64,000 nt of DNA from Modestobacter sp. VKM Ac-2986 (GTDB lineage Bacteria; Actinomycetota; Actinomycetes; Mycobacteriales; Geodermatophilaceae), in contig NZ_JAPVBH010000003.1 of NCBI RefSeq assembly GCF_026967795.1, positions 372,001 through 436,000 on the forward strand, written 5' to 3'. The translations under genes and the position numbers were made by a program. Each line of letters opens with the position of its first letter. Within the stretch, counting starts at the first letter, position 1. The notes beneath the pieces were generated by a model. That model was not told where the DNA came from. It searched no databases and saw only the letters and a program-made list of their open reading frames with translations. Below are positions 53,641 to 63,641 of the stretch, piece by piece.

Positions 53641-54392
53641 AGCGGGTCGAGCAGGCGCTGCAGGAACTGGCGGGTGCGGGCCTCGCGCGGCTCGACGAGC
53701 ACCTCCGAGGGCGGGCCCTGCTCCACGACCACCCCGCCGTCGAGGAACAGCACCTGGTCGGCGACCTGCCGGGCGAAGCGCATCTCGTGGGTGACCACGA
53801 CCATCGTCCAGCCCTCGGCGGCCAGGGACTGCATGACCTGCAGCACCTCGCCGACGAGCTCGGGGTCCAGCGCGCTGGTGGGCTCGTCGAAGAGCACCAC
53901 CTCCGGCCGGGTGGCCAGCGCGCGGGCGATGCCGACGCGCTGCTGCTGCCCACCGGACAGCTGCACCGGGAAGGAGTCGGCCTTGTCGGCCAGCCCGACC
54001 CGCTCGAGCAGCGCCCGGGCCTCCTCCTGCGCCTCGGCCTTCGGCCGCCCCTGGGCGAACACCGGCCCGGAGGTCACGTTGTCCAGCACGCTCAGGTGCG
54101 GGAAGAGGTTGTGCGCCTGGAAGACCATCCCGCTCTGGCCGCGCAGGCGGGCGACGGCGCGGGCGTCGGGCCGGGTCGACCAGTCCAGCTCGACGTCGCC
54201 GACCCGCACCGTGCCGGTCTCGGGGGTCTCCAGCCCGTTGAGGCTGCGCAGCACCGTCGTCTTGCCCGAGCCCGAGGGCCCGATCAGGCAGGTGACCGAC
54301 CCGGCCGGCACCGCCACGTCGATGCCGCGCAGCACGCGGTTGTCCCCGAAGGACTTGACCAGGCCGCGGGCCTCCAGCAGCGGGGCGCTCAT
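53637..54392 (-). CDS. Polar amino-acid ABC transporter ATP-binding protein
   Basis: 251 aa. Walker [11 protein letters not shown]-loop [14 protein letters not shown], signature LSGGQQQRV, Walker [15 protein letters not shown] and the H-loop [10 protein letters not shown] are all intact. The sequence matches the GlnQ/TcyC group. Last gene of a binding protein / permease / ATPase operon with 4-nt overlaps. Confidence 0.94.
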   Translation of the reverse strand: MSAPLLEARGLVKSFGDNRVLRGIDVAVPAGSVTCLIGPSGSGKTTVLRSLNGLETPETGTVRVGDVELDWSTRPDARAVARLRGQSGMVFQAHNLFPHLSVLDNVTSGPVFAQGRPKAEAQEEARALLERVGLADKADSFPVQLSGGQQQRVGIARALATRPEVVLFDEPTSALDPELVGEVLQVMQSLAAEGWTMVVVTHEMRFARQVADQVLFLDGGVVVEQGPPSEVLVEPREARTRQFLQRLLDPL

Positions 54393-55057
54393 ACGGCCAC
54401 GTGCCGGGACAGCTTGGTCTCCAGCCGGGTCTGACCGAAGGACAGCACGAGGCACACCACCCAGTAGTAGACGGCGGCGACGCCGTACAGCGTGAAGAAC
54501 GCGAAGCTCGGGGCCGCGATCTCCTGCGCCCGGCGCAGCAGCTCGGTCACCAGGATCGTCGAGACCAGCGAGGTGTCCTTGACCAGTGAGATGAGCGTGT
54601 TGCTGAGCGGCGGCACGGCGATGCGGGCGGCCTGCGGCAGCACCACCCGCCGCAGCGTCGTGACCCGGCCCATCCCGACGGTCATCGCCGCCTCCCACTG
54701 CCCGCGCGGGACGGCGAGGATCGCGCCGCGGACCGCCTCGGAGGCGTAGGCCCCGACGTTGAGCGACAGCGCGATGATCGCGCTGGGCCACGGGTCCAGC
54801 GTCAGCCCGAGCGCGGGCAGCCCGAAGAAGACGATGAACAGCTGCAACAGCAGCGGGGTGCCGCGGATGACCGAGACGTAGAACCGCGCCGGCGCGGAGA
54901 CCAGCCAGTTGCCCGACAGCCGCATCAGCGCGACCAGCAGGGCGAGGGCGAGCCCCAGGGCGAAGGTCACCGCGGTGAGCGGCAGCGTGCCGCGCACCAG
55001 ACCCTCGAACAGGGGCCCGAGGCTGCTGCGGACGAGGTCCCAGTCGATCGCGTTCAC
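54389..55057 (-). CDS. Polar amino-acid ABC transporter permease
   Basis: 222 aa, about five helices, HisMQ-type. The EAA loop ([19 protein letters not shown] and [12 protein letters not shown]) couples to the ATPase. GTG 55057 overlaps the binding-protein stop. It is the only permease, so the membrane part is probably a homodimer, as in cystine importers. Confidence 0.92.
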   Translation of the reverse strand: MNAIDWDLVRSSLGPLFEGLVRGTLPLTAVTFALGLALALLVALMRLSGNWLVSAPARFYVSVIRGTPLLLQLFIVFFGLPALGLTLDPWPSAIIALSLNVGAYASEAVRGAILAVPRGQWEAAMTVGMGRVTTLRRVVLPQAARIAVPPLSNTLISLVKDTSLVSTILVTELLRRAQEIAAPSFAFFTLYGVAAVYYWVVCLVLSFGQTRLETKLSRHVAV

Positions 55058-55869
55058 TCCGCGCTGACGTCCTCGCCGAAGTACTTCTCCGAGATCTGGG
55101 CCAGCGTGCCGTCGGTGCGCAGCTCCTCGAGGGCGCCGTCCACCTCGGTCTGCAGCTCGGTGCTGTCCTGGGCGAAGGCGAACGCCGACTCGCTCTGGTC
55201 GTCGATCTCGACAGCGACCTTCACGTCCTGGTCACCGGTGGTCTTCTGGTACTCCAGGAAGGCCAGGCTGTCGTTGATCGTGACGTCGACGCGGGACTGC
55301 TTGAGCAGCGTGATGGCCTGGGTGAAGCCCTCGACCGCCTCGATCTGCGCACCGGCACCGGTGGCCACCTCGGCGAAGTTGCTGGTGGTCGACTGCGCGC
55401 TGCGCTTGCCCGCGACGTCGGCCAGCGTGGTGACGCTGGTGTCGTCGGCCCGGGTGATGACCACGCCGTTGGAGTAGGTGTACGGCGTGGAGAACAGGTA
55501 CTTGGCCTGCCGCTCGGGGTTGACGCCGATCTGGTTGGCGATGAAGTCGATCCGGCCCGCCTCGAGGCCGGCGAAGATCGCGTCGAACTGCGTCTCGCTG
55601 AACTCGACCTCGCGGCCGAGCTTCTCGCCCACGGCCCGGGCGACCTCGACGTCGTAGCCGGTGAGCTCGTTGCCGTTGGCCGGGTCGTGGAAGGAGAAGG
55701 GCGCGTAGGTGCCCTCGGTGGCCACGCGCAGCGCCTCGCCCGAGCCGCCGCCGCTGGCACCGGCGCCGGCGGCGTCGTCCGAGCCCCCACCGCAGGAGGT
55801 CAGCAGCAGGGCGGTGGCGAGGGTGGCGGTCAGGGTCAGGCGGGTGCGCACGGGGGTCTCCGGGTTCAT
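55054..55869 (-). CDS. Extracellular solute-binding lipoprotein, cystine/polar amino-acid type
   Basis: 271 aa. The signal peptide ends in lipobox LLTSC, with a Gly/Ser/Ala spacer. The family 3 binding protein signature is [40 protein letters not shown] and the C-terminal ISEKYFG follow. Best match in plan is the TcyA/FliY cystine group. First gene of the importer operon; about 265 bp upstream are non-coding. Confidence 0.92.
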   Translation of the reverse strand: MNPETPVRTRLTLTATLATALLLTSCGGGSDDAAGAGASGGGSGEALRVATEGTYAPFSFHDPANGNELTGYDVEVARAVGEKLGREVEFSETQFDAIFAGLEAGRIDFIANQIGVNPERQAKYLFSTPYTYSNGVVITRADDTSVTTLADVAGKRSAQSTTSNFAEVATGAGAQIEAVEGFTQAITLLKQSRVDVTINDSLAFLEYQKTTGDQDVKVAVEIDDQSESAFAFAQDSTELQTEVDGALEELRTDGTLAQISEKYFGEDVSAE

Positions 55870-56134
55870 GGGGTCAGGGCGTTCGTCGTCGGGCAGGGGC
55901 TGTCGTCCTGCCGTCAGGGGGAACCGCTGCCGCGCCGGAGCACATTCCGCCGCGTGGCCGGTCCCACAACCTGATCGATCTGGTGCAGTATGCCGCCGCC
56001 CCCGCTGGGGAGCTCGCCGGCCGGTCCGGCGTCGGGCGGGGCACCATCGTGGTCGGGGGGCGACACCGCGCCGGGACCGCGCCGTGCGCGGGCCCGGCGA
56101 CCGGCGGTGTGCCCGGACGGCGAGGGAGGGGTGC

Positions 56135-56299
56135 GTGACCGATCGGGCCTGCGTGAAACGGCGCTACCGCGACGAGGCGACGGCGGAGCTGGCGTTGACG
56201 CGCATCCGGGAGGCCGGCGACGCGCGGGAGAAGACGCCGCAGCGCACGTACCGGTGCCCCCGGTGCCGGGGCTGGCACCTCACGTCCTGGCCGGAGTGA
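56135..56299 (+). CDS. Small zinc-ribbon-like protein, 54 aa
   Basis: GTG 56135 with GGGAGGG ahead. A basic N-terminus with one cysteine (ACVKRRYRDEA), an alanine-rich helix, then YRCPRCRGWHLTSW with CxxC and nearby His. With Cys6 it could complete a small zinc site. Similar mini-proteins are widespread in actinobacteria and their phages. Function unknown. Confidence 0.65.
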   Translation: MTDRACVKRRYRDEATAELALTRIREAGDAREKTPQRTYRCPRCRGWHLTSWPE

Positions 56300-56420
56300 C
56301 CCCGGCTGTCCCTGACGGGTGGGGCACCGATCGCCGGCACCCGGCTGTGCCGCGCTCCCGCGCCCGGGCCGGGATCACCGGCGACCGCAGGGCGGACACG
56401 GTGCGTGTCGTGGACCGTGC

Positions 56421-57416
56421 TCACGCACCGCTCCTGTCCCGGGCGGCGACCCAGCGGTCGAGCGCCTGCACCGTGAGCACGTGCGGGAAGGTGAGCGCCA
56501 CCAGCACCCCGAGCGCCGCGCTCACCGCGACGGCCGACCCGTCTCCCCCGCCCAGGACGACGACGGCGACCGCGGTGACCGCCGTCGGCAGGGCCGCATG
56601 GGCGCCGAACTGACGGACCGCAGCTCCGCGCCCGGAGCCTGGCGACACCGCGTCAAGCAGTGCGACCAACCGGCCGGTGTGCCGGAGGGCGTGCCAGCCG
56701 GCGAACCAGACCCCGAAGGCGACCAGCGGGGTGACCACGGCGAACAGCGCGGCCACCCCGGCCAGCTCGGCGGCGTCCCGTCGTCGGCCGTCGGCCAGCT
56801 GGGCCCGCAGGGCCAGCCCGAGGACGACGGCGACGGCGGCACCGAGGACCACCCGGACGGCGGGCGGCAGGGGCTCACGCCAGCCCGGGGCCAGCCGGCC
56901 GAGCACGTCGGCGGAAGGGCCCGGCCAGAGCACCAGCGGGAGCGCGACCACCGCGAGACCGTGCGCCGCGGTCACCAGCCACTCCTGGGCCGGGCCGGGC
57001 ACGCGCCGTCCGGCGTGCTCGGCGGACACCACCGCCTCGGCCCGGCCGAAGTGCACGGCCGAGGCGAGGAGGAACACCGCGACCGTGGCCGTCGGCGCGA
57101 GGAGCAGTGCCCCGGCGGCGACGGCGGCGACCGCGACGTAGCCGGCCAGCACCCGGCCGAGCGCCGACGGTCGGGGGCGCCGGCCACTGGTCCAGAAAGG
57201 CACCATGTGGTCGACCGCGCCGTGCGGGACGCCCAGCAGGATGCCGGCGAGGGCGACGGTGGGCGCGACCCGGTCCACCAGCCCGGGCACCAGCAGCCCG
57301 CCGGCGAGCGCCGCCCCGGCGAGGACCGGGCCGACCGCCATCAGCAGCCGGTGCCGGTCCCGGGGTGGTGCGCCGGCTGGGACCACGGGCCGACGCACCA
57401 CCGGGGGGCCGCCCAT
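56421..57416 (-). CDS. blh: Brp/Blh-family beta-carotene 15,15'-dioxygenase
   Basis: 331 aa with 8-9 hydrophobic helices and the conserved histidines of the family: GVPHGAVDH, SAVHFGRAE, WFAGWHALRH and TFPH, which bind the catalytic iron. Cleaves beta-carotene to retinal inside the membrane. Its ATG shares one base with the stop of the rhodopsin gene, so chromophore supply and opsin are co-made. Confidence 0.9.
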   Translation of the reverse strand: MGGPPVVRRPVVPAGAPPRDRHRLLMAVGPVLAGAALAGGLLVPGLVDRVAPTVALAGILLGVPHGAVDHMVPFWTSGRRPRPSALGRVLAGYVAVAAVAAGALLLAPTATVAVFLLASAVHFGRAEAVVSAEHAGRRVPGPAQEWLVTAAHGLAVVALPLVLWPGPSADVLGRLAPGWREPLPPAVRVVLGAAVAVVLGLALRAQLADGRRRDAAELAGVAALFAVVTPLVAFGVWFAGWHALRHTGRLVALLDAVSPGSGRGAAVRQFGAHAALPTAVTAVAVVVLGGGDGSAVAVSAALGVLVALTFPHVLTVQALDRWVAARDRSGA

Positions 57417-58330
57417 CAGCTGGTCCGGCTGGCCTTCGGGGCGTGCCCGTTGACGACCGGGGTGCTGCCGGCCACCGCGGTACGGGCCGGGAGCCCGTCG
57501 GCGCCGGCGGCCACGGGCTCCACCGCGTGGTCGTCGTCGTAGGCCGGGTCGGCCAGCCGGCTGCGCACCCGGGCCACCTTGTAGATGGCCAGGCCGTAGG
57601 CGGCCTTGGCGAGGATGTCGGCGAGGGAGTAGCCGACCTGCTTGAGCACGAAGCCGCCCTCACCGCCGAAGAAGTCCCCACCCAGCACCGGGAACAGGTA
57701 GGCGATCGGGTAGACCCCCCACAGGCCGACCAGCGCCAGCCGCAGCATCTTGATGGTGTGCACGACCTCCGGGGGCTGGCGGTCCAGCGACCGGGACAGC
57801 TCCACGAAGAGCACGTACAGCAGGTAGAGGAACGGGATCGTCGACAGGGTGCCCCACAGCAGCCGCGGCCCGAGCTCGTTGGACAGCTCGCCGGGGTAGC
57901 CGAGGGCGATCATCAGGGCCGAGGCCGGGATGAGCTTGACCAGCAGCTTCTTCGACGCCGCCCGGCCCAGGGCCATCACCGCGACCGTCTCCAGCAGCAG
58001 CAGCGGGACGGTCAGCAGCCAGTCGACGTAGCGATAGCCCTCGTTGAACTCGATGTTCGACAAGGTGTGCGGCGCGTCGATGGTGGCGCCCGCCGGGTAG
58101 CTCTCCTGGAAGTTGTTGAAGATCCGGAAGTAGTGGTAGGCCGCGATGCCGCAGACGGTCGCGGAGACGACGACCGCGGTCCGGTACTCCCGGACCACCT
58201 GCCGCTGGGACACCACCAGGTACAGCGAGGTGAACAGCAGACAGGCGATGGCCAGGGAGAAGAGGTTGTAGACCGTGGCGAAGTTGGTCGCGGAGAGGGA
58301 CGGGATGTTGACGGCAGCTGCCTGGACCAT
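57416..58330 (-). CDS. Proton-pumping rhodopsin (xantho-/actinorhodopsin-like)
   Basis: 304 aa, seven helices and a ~50-residue soluble tail. Helix C has Arg100, acceptor Asp103, Thr107 and donor Glu114 (RYVDWLLTVPLLLLE), the DTE set of outward light-driven proton pumps. The retinal Schiff-base lysine is Lys242 in SLADILAKAAYG. A leucine at the tuning position suggests green absorption. Trp159-Gly160 on helix E may be the fenestration glycine that lets xanthorhodopsin-type proteins bind a carotenoid antenna (inference). Followed by blh; preceded by a B12 photoreceptor-type regulator. Confidence 0.93.
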   Translation of the reverse strand: MVQAAAVNIPSLSATNFATVYNLFSLAIACLLFTSLYLVVSQRQVVREYRTAVVVSATVCGIAAYHYFRIFNNFQESYPAGATIDAPHTLSNIEFNEGYRYVDWLLTVPLLLLETVAVMALGRAASKKLLVKLIPASALMIALGYPGELSNELGPRLLWGTLSTIPFLYLLYVLFVELSRSLDRQPPEVVHTIKMLRLALVGLWGVYPIAYLFPVLGGDFFGGEGGFVLKQVGYSLADILAKAAYGLAIYKVARVRSRLADPAYDDDHAVEPVAAGADGLPARTAVAGSTPVVNGHAPKASRTS

Positions 58331-58439
58331 CGGAGGGCCCTTCGGGGAGGACGGCGCCCCGTCGAGCGGCGGGCCGCGACCGTTTCCGGATGGCGCCGGT
58401 CTACGCCGCCCCGCCAGGATGAGTCCAGTTGCACAGGTT

Positions 58440-59399
58440 TCAGCGGGGAGCCGCGGCGAGCAGGTCGACTGCGTCGGCCAGGCTGGCCGACACCGCCACC
58501 CGGTCGTCGAGCACGCTGTCGGCCCACCCGGGGCCACCGGCGACCAGTGCGCGGGCGGTGCGGGACGTCGGCAGCGCGTCGACCGGGAACCGCGGCGGCG
58601 CGTCGTCGGGTGCCACCGGGCGCCGCTGGCTCCAGATGAAGACCCCGGACGCACCCGTGCGGCGCACCGCCGACACCAGCGCCGACACCGGGAGCTGGCC
58701 GAGCACCTGCGCGGGCACGCGCCGCTCGGCCAGCGCGGCGGCGAGCACGTGCAGGGGCAGCACGTGCCAGTCCCCCGGCGGGGAGGTCAGCAGCACGCCC
58801 CGGCCCGGTTCGGGCTTGGACTGGCAGGCCCGGTGCGCCCGCAGGGTCTCCGTCACCGCCTCGCTGAGCAGGTGCTCCACGTCGATGCCCGCGCCGGTCT
58901 GCTCCCAGCGCACTCCCGCCGCGACCAGGACCGGCCGCAGCACGGTGTCCCAGGTGGCGATCGTGCCGCGGGCGACCAGCAGGTCACCGAGGATCGCGTG
59001 CACGGCGCCGGCGTCCAGCCGGGCCGCAGCCCGGGCCAGCCCGCGGGCCTCCGGCGGAGCGCCGGGCATGGCCAGCACAGTCCCGCCCGCCCCGGCGCGC
59101 GGCGGTCGCGCGGCGGTGCCGCCGGGCTCGGACCCCGCCGCCGTGTCCTCGGCCCCGGCCAGGACCCGGCGGGCGGCCTCGGCCGGTGACGCCCCCGCGG
59201 CGACGAGGCGCTGCATGCACACCAGCCGGGCCAGGTCCTCGGCGTCGTAGCGCCGGTGGCCGCCGTCGGTGCGCCCGCTGGGCACCAGCCCGTAGCGGCG
59301 ACCCCAGCTGCGCAGCGTCTCGGGGGCGACCCCGAGACGAGCCGCGGCGGCACCGACGCCCAGCTGTGCCGACGGGTCGTCCGGTCGACCGTCGGTCAC
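58440..59399 (-). CDS. CarH/LitR-like MerR regulator with cobalamin-binding domain
   Basis: 319 aa. A MerR helix-turn-helix (TLRSWGRRYGLVPSGRTDGGHRRY) lies at residues 12-60; it is quoted here only in part as family evidence. A helical-bundle cobalamin cap carries the CarH-type W-x9-EH motif (Trp165, Glu175, His176). A Rossmann B12 domain follows with Asp210-x-His212 (GDWHVLPLH), the candidate lower axial ligand. Such proteins use adenosylcobalamin as a green/blue light sensor and derepress carotenoid genes. It lies 109 bp upstream of the rhodopsin on the same strand. Confidence 0.85.
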   Translation of the reverse strand: MTDGRPDDPSAQLGVGAAAARLGVAPETLRSWGRRYGLVPSGRTDGGHRRYDAEDLARLVCMQRLVAAGASPAEAARRVLAGAEDTAAGSEPGGTAARPPRAGAGGTVLAMPGAPPEARGLARAAARLDAGAVHAILGDLLVARGTIATWDTVLRPVLVAAGVRWEQTGAGIDVEHLLSEAVTETLRAHRACQSKPEPGRGVLLTSPPGDWHVLPLHVLAAALAERRVPAQVLGQLPVSALVSAVRRTGASGVFIWSQRRPVAPDDAPPRFPVDALPTSRTARALVAGGPGWADSVLDDRVAVSASLADAVDLLAAAPR

Positions 59400-59489
59400 G
59401 ACCCCATGATGGGCCTCCGCACGCCGGCCGTGCGCCGTTCCTGCCCGACCGGCTGCTCGGCAGGTCCGGACGCCACCCGACCGACCGGC

Positions 59490-61619
59490 TCAGACGCCGG
59501 CCGGTGCCCGCTCCGGCTGCGGGGCGGTCGGTCCCTGGGCCAGCGCGCTGGGCCACCAGATGCGGTCGCCGAGCAGGTGCACGGCGGCCGGCACGAGCAG
59601 CGAGCGGACGACGAAGGTGTCGATCAGCACGCCGACGCCGACCAGGAAGCCGAGCTGGACGAGCAGGACCAGCGGCAGCACGGTGAGCGCGCCGAACGTG
59701 GCGGCCAGGACCAGCCCGGCGCTGGTGATCACCCCGCCGGTCACGGTCAGCGCCCGGGTGATGCCCGCGCGGGTGCCGTGCCGCACCGACTCCTCGCGGG
59801 CCCGGGTCATCAGGAAGATGTTGTAGTCGATCCCCAGCGCCACCAGGAAGACGAAGCCGATCAGCAGGACCTGCGGGTCGCTGCCCGGGAAGTCGAAGAG
59901 GTGCTCGAAGGCCAGCGCGCCCAGGCCGACGGTCGCGGCGGTGCTCAGCGCGACCGTGGCGACCAGCAGCAGCGGCACCACGACGGCCCGCAGCAGCAGC
60001 GCCAGGACGACGGTGATCACCAGCAGCACCAGGGGCACGATCACCACCAGGTCGCGAGCCGCGGTCTCCTGGGTGTCCAGGTCCTGCGCCGTCGTCCCGC
60101 CGACGAGGGTGCCGGGGTCGACCGCGCGCAGCGACGTCCGCAGCTCGGCGACGGCGGCCTGCGCGGCGGCGCTGTCGGGGGCGTCGGCGAGGGTGGCGTC
60201 CAGCCGTACCAGCCCACCGGACTCGACGGGCTCCCCGCCGCCGGCCCCGGGCGGCCCGGCCTGCCCGGTGAAGGGGACGACGTCGACCACGCCGGCGACG
60301 GCACCCGCGGCCGCGGCGACGTCCGGCCAGCCGTCGACCGGGGTGAGGATGCTGGCCGGGGTGGCGGAGCCGGCGTCGTAGTGGCGGGCGAGGGCCTCCT
60401 GGCCGGCCGCGGACGGTGAGCCACCGCGGACCGCCTCCGACAGCGGGATGCCGCTGTCGTCGAAGGTGGGCAGGAACGCGGCGAGGGCGAACAGCCCGAC
60501 CAGGGTCCAGGCCAGCACGCGGGCCGGGCGGCGGCCGACCGAGGTGGCGACCCGCTCCCAGCCGCGGCCGTGCTGCTGCTGCTCGCCGAACCGCGGCCGG
60601 AACGGCCAGAACGCCGCGCGCCCGAACAGCACGAGCACCGCCGGCAGAAAGGTCAGCGCGGCCAGCATCGCGAAGGCGATGCTCACCGCGGAGATCGGGC
60701 CGAGCCCGCGGTTGGAGCCCAGGTCGGAGAACAGCAGGCACAGGACACCGAGGATCACCGTGCCCCCGCTGGCGACGATCGGCTCCCACGACTGGCGCAG
60801 CGCCACCCGCATCGCGACGAACCGGGACTCCTCCAGCCGCAGCTCCTCCCGGTACCGGGCCACCAGCAGCAGCCCGTAGTCGGTGGCCGCACCGACGACG
60901 AGGATCGAGGCGATGCCCTGGCTCTGCCCGTTGACGGTGATCCACCCCCGGTCGGCGAGCAGGTAGGCGACCGCGAGGGAGACCACCAGCGCCATGCCCG
61001 CGGTGCCGATGACCAGCAGCGGCAGCAACGGGCTCCGGTAGACCACCAGCAGGATCAGCAGGACGACGCCGAACGCGGCCAGCAGCAGCAGCCCGTCGAT
61101 GCCGGCGAAGCCCGCGGCGAAGTCGGAGAAGGCCGCTCCCGGGCCGGTGACGTACGCCGTGGTGCCCTCGACGCCGGGCACGGCGCGCAGCTCGGCCACC
61201 ACCTCGACCAGCGCGTCACCCAGGTCGGGGCGCAACGGCAGCACTGCCTGCACCGCGAGCCCGTCGGCGGACGGGATCGGCGGGGACGCCTCACCGTCCA
61301 GGGCACCGGCCTCCTCGGCGACCGCGACCGCGTCCCCGAGGCGCCGGCCCACCTCGGCGAGCGCCCCCTCGTCGAGCGGGCCGTCCGCGCTCTCCCAGAG
61401 CAGGACGACCGGGAGGGTGCGCTCGGTGCGGAAACCGGCCTGCAGCTCGGTGACGCGGGTGGACTCCGCGCTGTCGGGCAGGAAGACGGCCGAGTCGTTC
61501 TCCGACACCTCGGCCAGCTTGCCGCTGAACGAGCCCAGCGGGCCGGCGAGGCCCAGCCACAGCAGGGCGACGACCGCGGGGAGCAGCCAGCGGAGTACAG
61601 ATGTGCGACGGGGCATCAT
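59490..61619 (-). CDS. MMPL/RND-family membrane transporter
   Basis: 709 aa. Two repeats of one helix, a large extracytoplasmic domain, and five to six helices. GAATDYGLLLVARYREEL carries the family's proton-relay-type Asp-Tyr pair in the first half, and GIDYNIFLMTRARE in the second. Mycobacterial members export lipids or siderophores; others drugs. Divergent from a MarR regulator that probably represses it. The start (ATG 61619 or 61616) follows GAGGAC. Confidence 0.9.
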   Translation of the reverse strand: MMPRRTSVLRWLLPAVVALLWLGLAGPLGSFSGKLAEVSENDSAVFLPDSAESTRVTELQAGFRTERTLPVVLLWESADGPLDEGALAEVGRRLGDAVAVAEEAGALDGEASPPIPSADGLAVQAVLPLRPDLGDALVEVVAELRAVPGVEGTTAYVTGPGAAFSDFAAGFAGIDGLLLLAAFGVVLLILLVVYRSPLLPLLVIGTAGMALVVSLAVAYLLADRGWITVNGQSQGIASILVVGAATDYGLLLVARYREELRLEESRFVAMRVALRQSWEPIVASGGTVILGVLCLLFSDLGSNRGLGPISAVSIAFAMLAALTFLPAVLVLFGRAAFWPFRPRFGEQQQHGRGWERVATSVGRRPARVLAWTLVGLFALAAFLPTFDDSGIPLSEAVRGGSPSAAGQEALARHYDAGSATPASILTPVDGWPDVAAAAGAVAGVVDVVPFTGQAGPPGAGGGEPVESGGLVRLDATLADAPDSAAAQAAVAELRTSLRAVDPGTLVGGTTAQDLDTQETAARDLVVIVPLVLLVITVVLALLLRAVVVPLLLVATVALSTAATVGLGALAFEHLFDFPGSDPQVLLIGFVFLVALGIDYNIFLMTRAREESVRHGTRAGITRALTVTGGVITSAGLVLAATFGALTVLPLVLLVQLGFLVGVGVLIDTFVVRSLLVPAAVHLLGDRIWWPSALAQGPTAPQPERAPAGV

Positions 61620-61636
61620 GGTCCTCGGGGAAGAAG

Positions 61637-61651
61637 TCTCGATCGTCGAGA
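61637..61651. promoter_or_regulatory. Inverted repeat between the MMPL and MarR genes
   Basis: TCTCGA and TCGAGA are separated by TCG. GTCTC/GAGAC (61636-61640 and 61650-61654) gives a wider alternative dyad. It lies in the 80-bp divergent gap, where a MarR dimer would block both promoters. Confidence 0.5.
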
Positions 61652-61699
61652 GACCTCACGGTACGACGGACGACGACGGACGGCGAACGGAGGTGCCCG

Positions 61700-62212
61700 G
61701 TGGCGGGTGACGGAGGCGACGAGCGGGCCCACGAGCGGGCCGTGGCCCAACGGGAGATCGCGCTGCTGCTCCGGCGGCTGAACGTCGAGCTGGACGCGGT
61801 CGGTGCCCGGTTCGCCACCGCACACGGGCTGAACCGGACCGACGTCCGCGCGCTGGTCGCGGTCATGGACGCCGCGCGCAGCGGGGAGCCGATCACCGCC
61901 GGCCGGCTGGGCGAGGCCGTGGAGCTCGCCTCGGCCTCCACCACCGCGCTGCTGGACCGGCTGGAGCGGGTGGGCCACCTGCGCCGCGTGCGCGACCCCC
62001 AGGACGGCCGCCGGGTCGTGCTGGAGATGTCGGAGTCGGCGATGGCCGCCGGCGCCGAGCACTTCGGCGGGCTGCAGCGGGCCCTGGGCGCGGCGATGGC
62101 GGGCTACACCGAGCAGGAGCTGGCGCTCGTGGCGCGCGTCCTCACCGACGTCACCGACGCCGCCGGCCGCTACGCGCGCAGCTACGGCGACGCGGACGCA
62201 CAGCGCGGCTGA
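61700..62212 (+). CDS. MarR-family transcriptional regulator
   Basis: 170 aa. Winged helix with LNRTDVRALVAVMDAA, recognition region LASASTTALLDRLERVGHL and the wing RDPQDGRRVVLEM, the standard MarR signature. GTG 61700 with GGAGG ahead. Divergent from the MMPL transporter, the typical efflux-repressor arrangement. Confidence 0.92.
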   Translation: MAGDGGDERAHERAVAQREIALLLRRLNVELDAVGARFATAHGLNRTDVRALVAVMDAARSGEPITAGRLGEAVELASASTTALLDRLERVGHLRRVRDPQDGRRVVLEMSESAMAAGAEHFGGLQRALGAAMAGYTEQELALVARVLTDVTDAAGRYARSYGDADAQRG

Positions 62213-62221
62213 CGGCCGGCC

Positions 62222-63550
62222 TCAGCCCTGCCCGGCCGCCACGAGCCGGGCGCCGGTCCGGTCCCCGGTGAGGGCACGCAGGGCCTCCCCCAGCGCGGCG
62301 ACGTCGGCCAGCGGGGTGGCCGAGCTGCAGCTCACCCGCACCGCGCCGGGCAGCCGGTCGGTGCGGCCTCCCCGGGCGTCGTCGTGGAACTGCTGCACCT
62401 CACCGGGACCCAGCCCGAACAGCCGGCTGAGGTAGGGGTGGGCGCAGAAGCAGCCGTTGCGGACGCCGATGCCGTGCTCCCGCGCCAACCGCTGCGCGAC
62501 CTCCCCGTGGGTCATGCCGTCGAGGACGAAGCTGACCACCGGGAGCCGGTCGCCGGTGGTGGGCCCGAGCCGGTGCAGCCCGGGGACGGTGGCGAGCTCG
62601 GCGTCCAGCGCGTCGACGAGCGAGTCCTCGTGCCGCCGGTTGCGCGGTCCGGCGGCCATCAGCTCCTCCGCCGCGGCGGCCAGGGCGACCGCGCCGAGGA
62701 CGTTGGGCGTGCCGGCGTCGTCCCGGTCGGGGGTGTCGGCCCAGACGACCTCGGTGTCCGAGACCGCCTTCACCGCCCCTCCCCCGACGAGGAAGGGCTC
62801 ACCGCCGGCGAGCAGCCGCCGGTCGACGACCATGCCGCTGGCGCCGAAGGGGGCGAACATCTTGTGCCCGGACCACACGAGCACGTCGATCCCGAGCGCG
62901 GCCATGTCGACCGGGCGGTGCGGCACCAGCTGTGCGCCGTCGACGACCACCAGTACCCCGCGGGCCCGGGCCGCCGCGGCGAGGCCGGCCAGGTCGGGCA
63001 TCCAGCCGGTGACGTTGGACGCCCCGGACACCGCCAGCACGCGGGGCGCGGGCCGCTCGTCGAGCGCGGCGACCACGGCGTCGACGGTGAAGGTCCCGGA
63101 CCGGTCGACGTCGACGACCCGCACCTGCGCGTGCCGCCGCCAGGGCAGCAGGTTGGCGTGGTGCTCGACCGCGGTGGTGACGACGACGTCGTCCCGGGTC
63201 AGGCCCAGCCGGAAGGCGATCTGGTTGAGGCCCTCGGTGGTGTTCTGCGGGAACAGGCCCACGTGCGTCGCCGGGTCGGCGCCGACGAAGCGGACGATCG
63301 TCTCCCGGGCCTGCTCGTACCGGGCGCTGCTGACCTGCGACTTCGCCCCGGCCCCGCGGTGCACGCTGGAGTACCAGGGCAGGAACTCCTGCACGGCCCG
63401 GACGACGCCCGCCGAGGCCGAGGTGGTCGCCGCGGCGTCCAGGTCGACGTAGCGACGCAGCTCCCCGCCGACGGGGACGTGCAGGTCAGCACCAACGGGT
63501 GCGACCTGCAGGGAGAGGTCCCCCGTTCCGAACAAGGACGTCACGGCCAC
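62222..63550 (-). CDS. Class V aminotransferase / cysteine desulfurase-like PLP enzyme
   Basis: 442 aa from GTG 63550, chosen because GAGGAG lies just ahead; ATG 63562 and a longer start are alternatives. PLP lysine in WSGHKMFAPFG, VEHHANLLPW, VVDGAQLVPH and RNGCFCAHPY (a cysteine pair near the position of the SufS/CsdA catalytic Cys). The flexible Cys and a missing partner SufE/SufU gene nearby leave desulfurase or lyase activity open. Convergent with the MarR gene. Confidence 0.85.
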   Translation of the reverse strand: MAVTSLFGTGDLSLQVAPVGADLHVPVGGELRRYVDLDAAATTSASAGVVRAVQEFLPWYSSVHRGAGAKSQVSSARYEQARETIVRFVGADPATHVGLFPQNTTEGLNQIAFRLGLTRDDVVVTTAVEHHANLLPWRRHAQVRVVDVDRSGTFTVDAVVAALDERPAPRVLAVSGASNVTGWMPDLAGLAAAARARGVLVVVDGAQLVPHRPVDMAALGIDVLVWSGHKMFAPFGASGMVVDRRLLAGGEPFLVGGGAVKAVSDTEVVWADTPDRDDAGTPNVLGAVALAAAAEELMAAGPRNRRHEDSLVDALDAELATVPGLHRLGPTTGDRLPVVSFVLDGMTHGEVAQRLAREHGIGVRNGCFCAHPYLSRLFGLGPGEVQQFHDDARGGRTDRLPGAVRVSCSSATPLADVAALGEALRALTGDRTGARLVAAGQG

Positions 63551-63641
63551 CGAGCTCCTCATCGTTCCCGGCCACCACCCCGGCGGCCGCACGGGAGCTT
63601 CTCACCGCCCGCCCCCCGGAGACGCTGCCTACGCTGACGGC

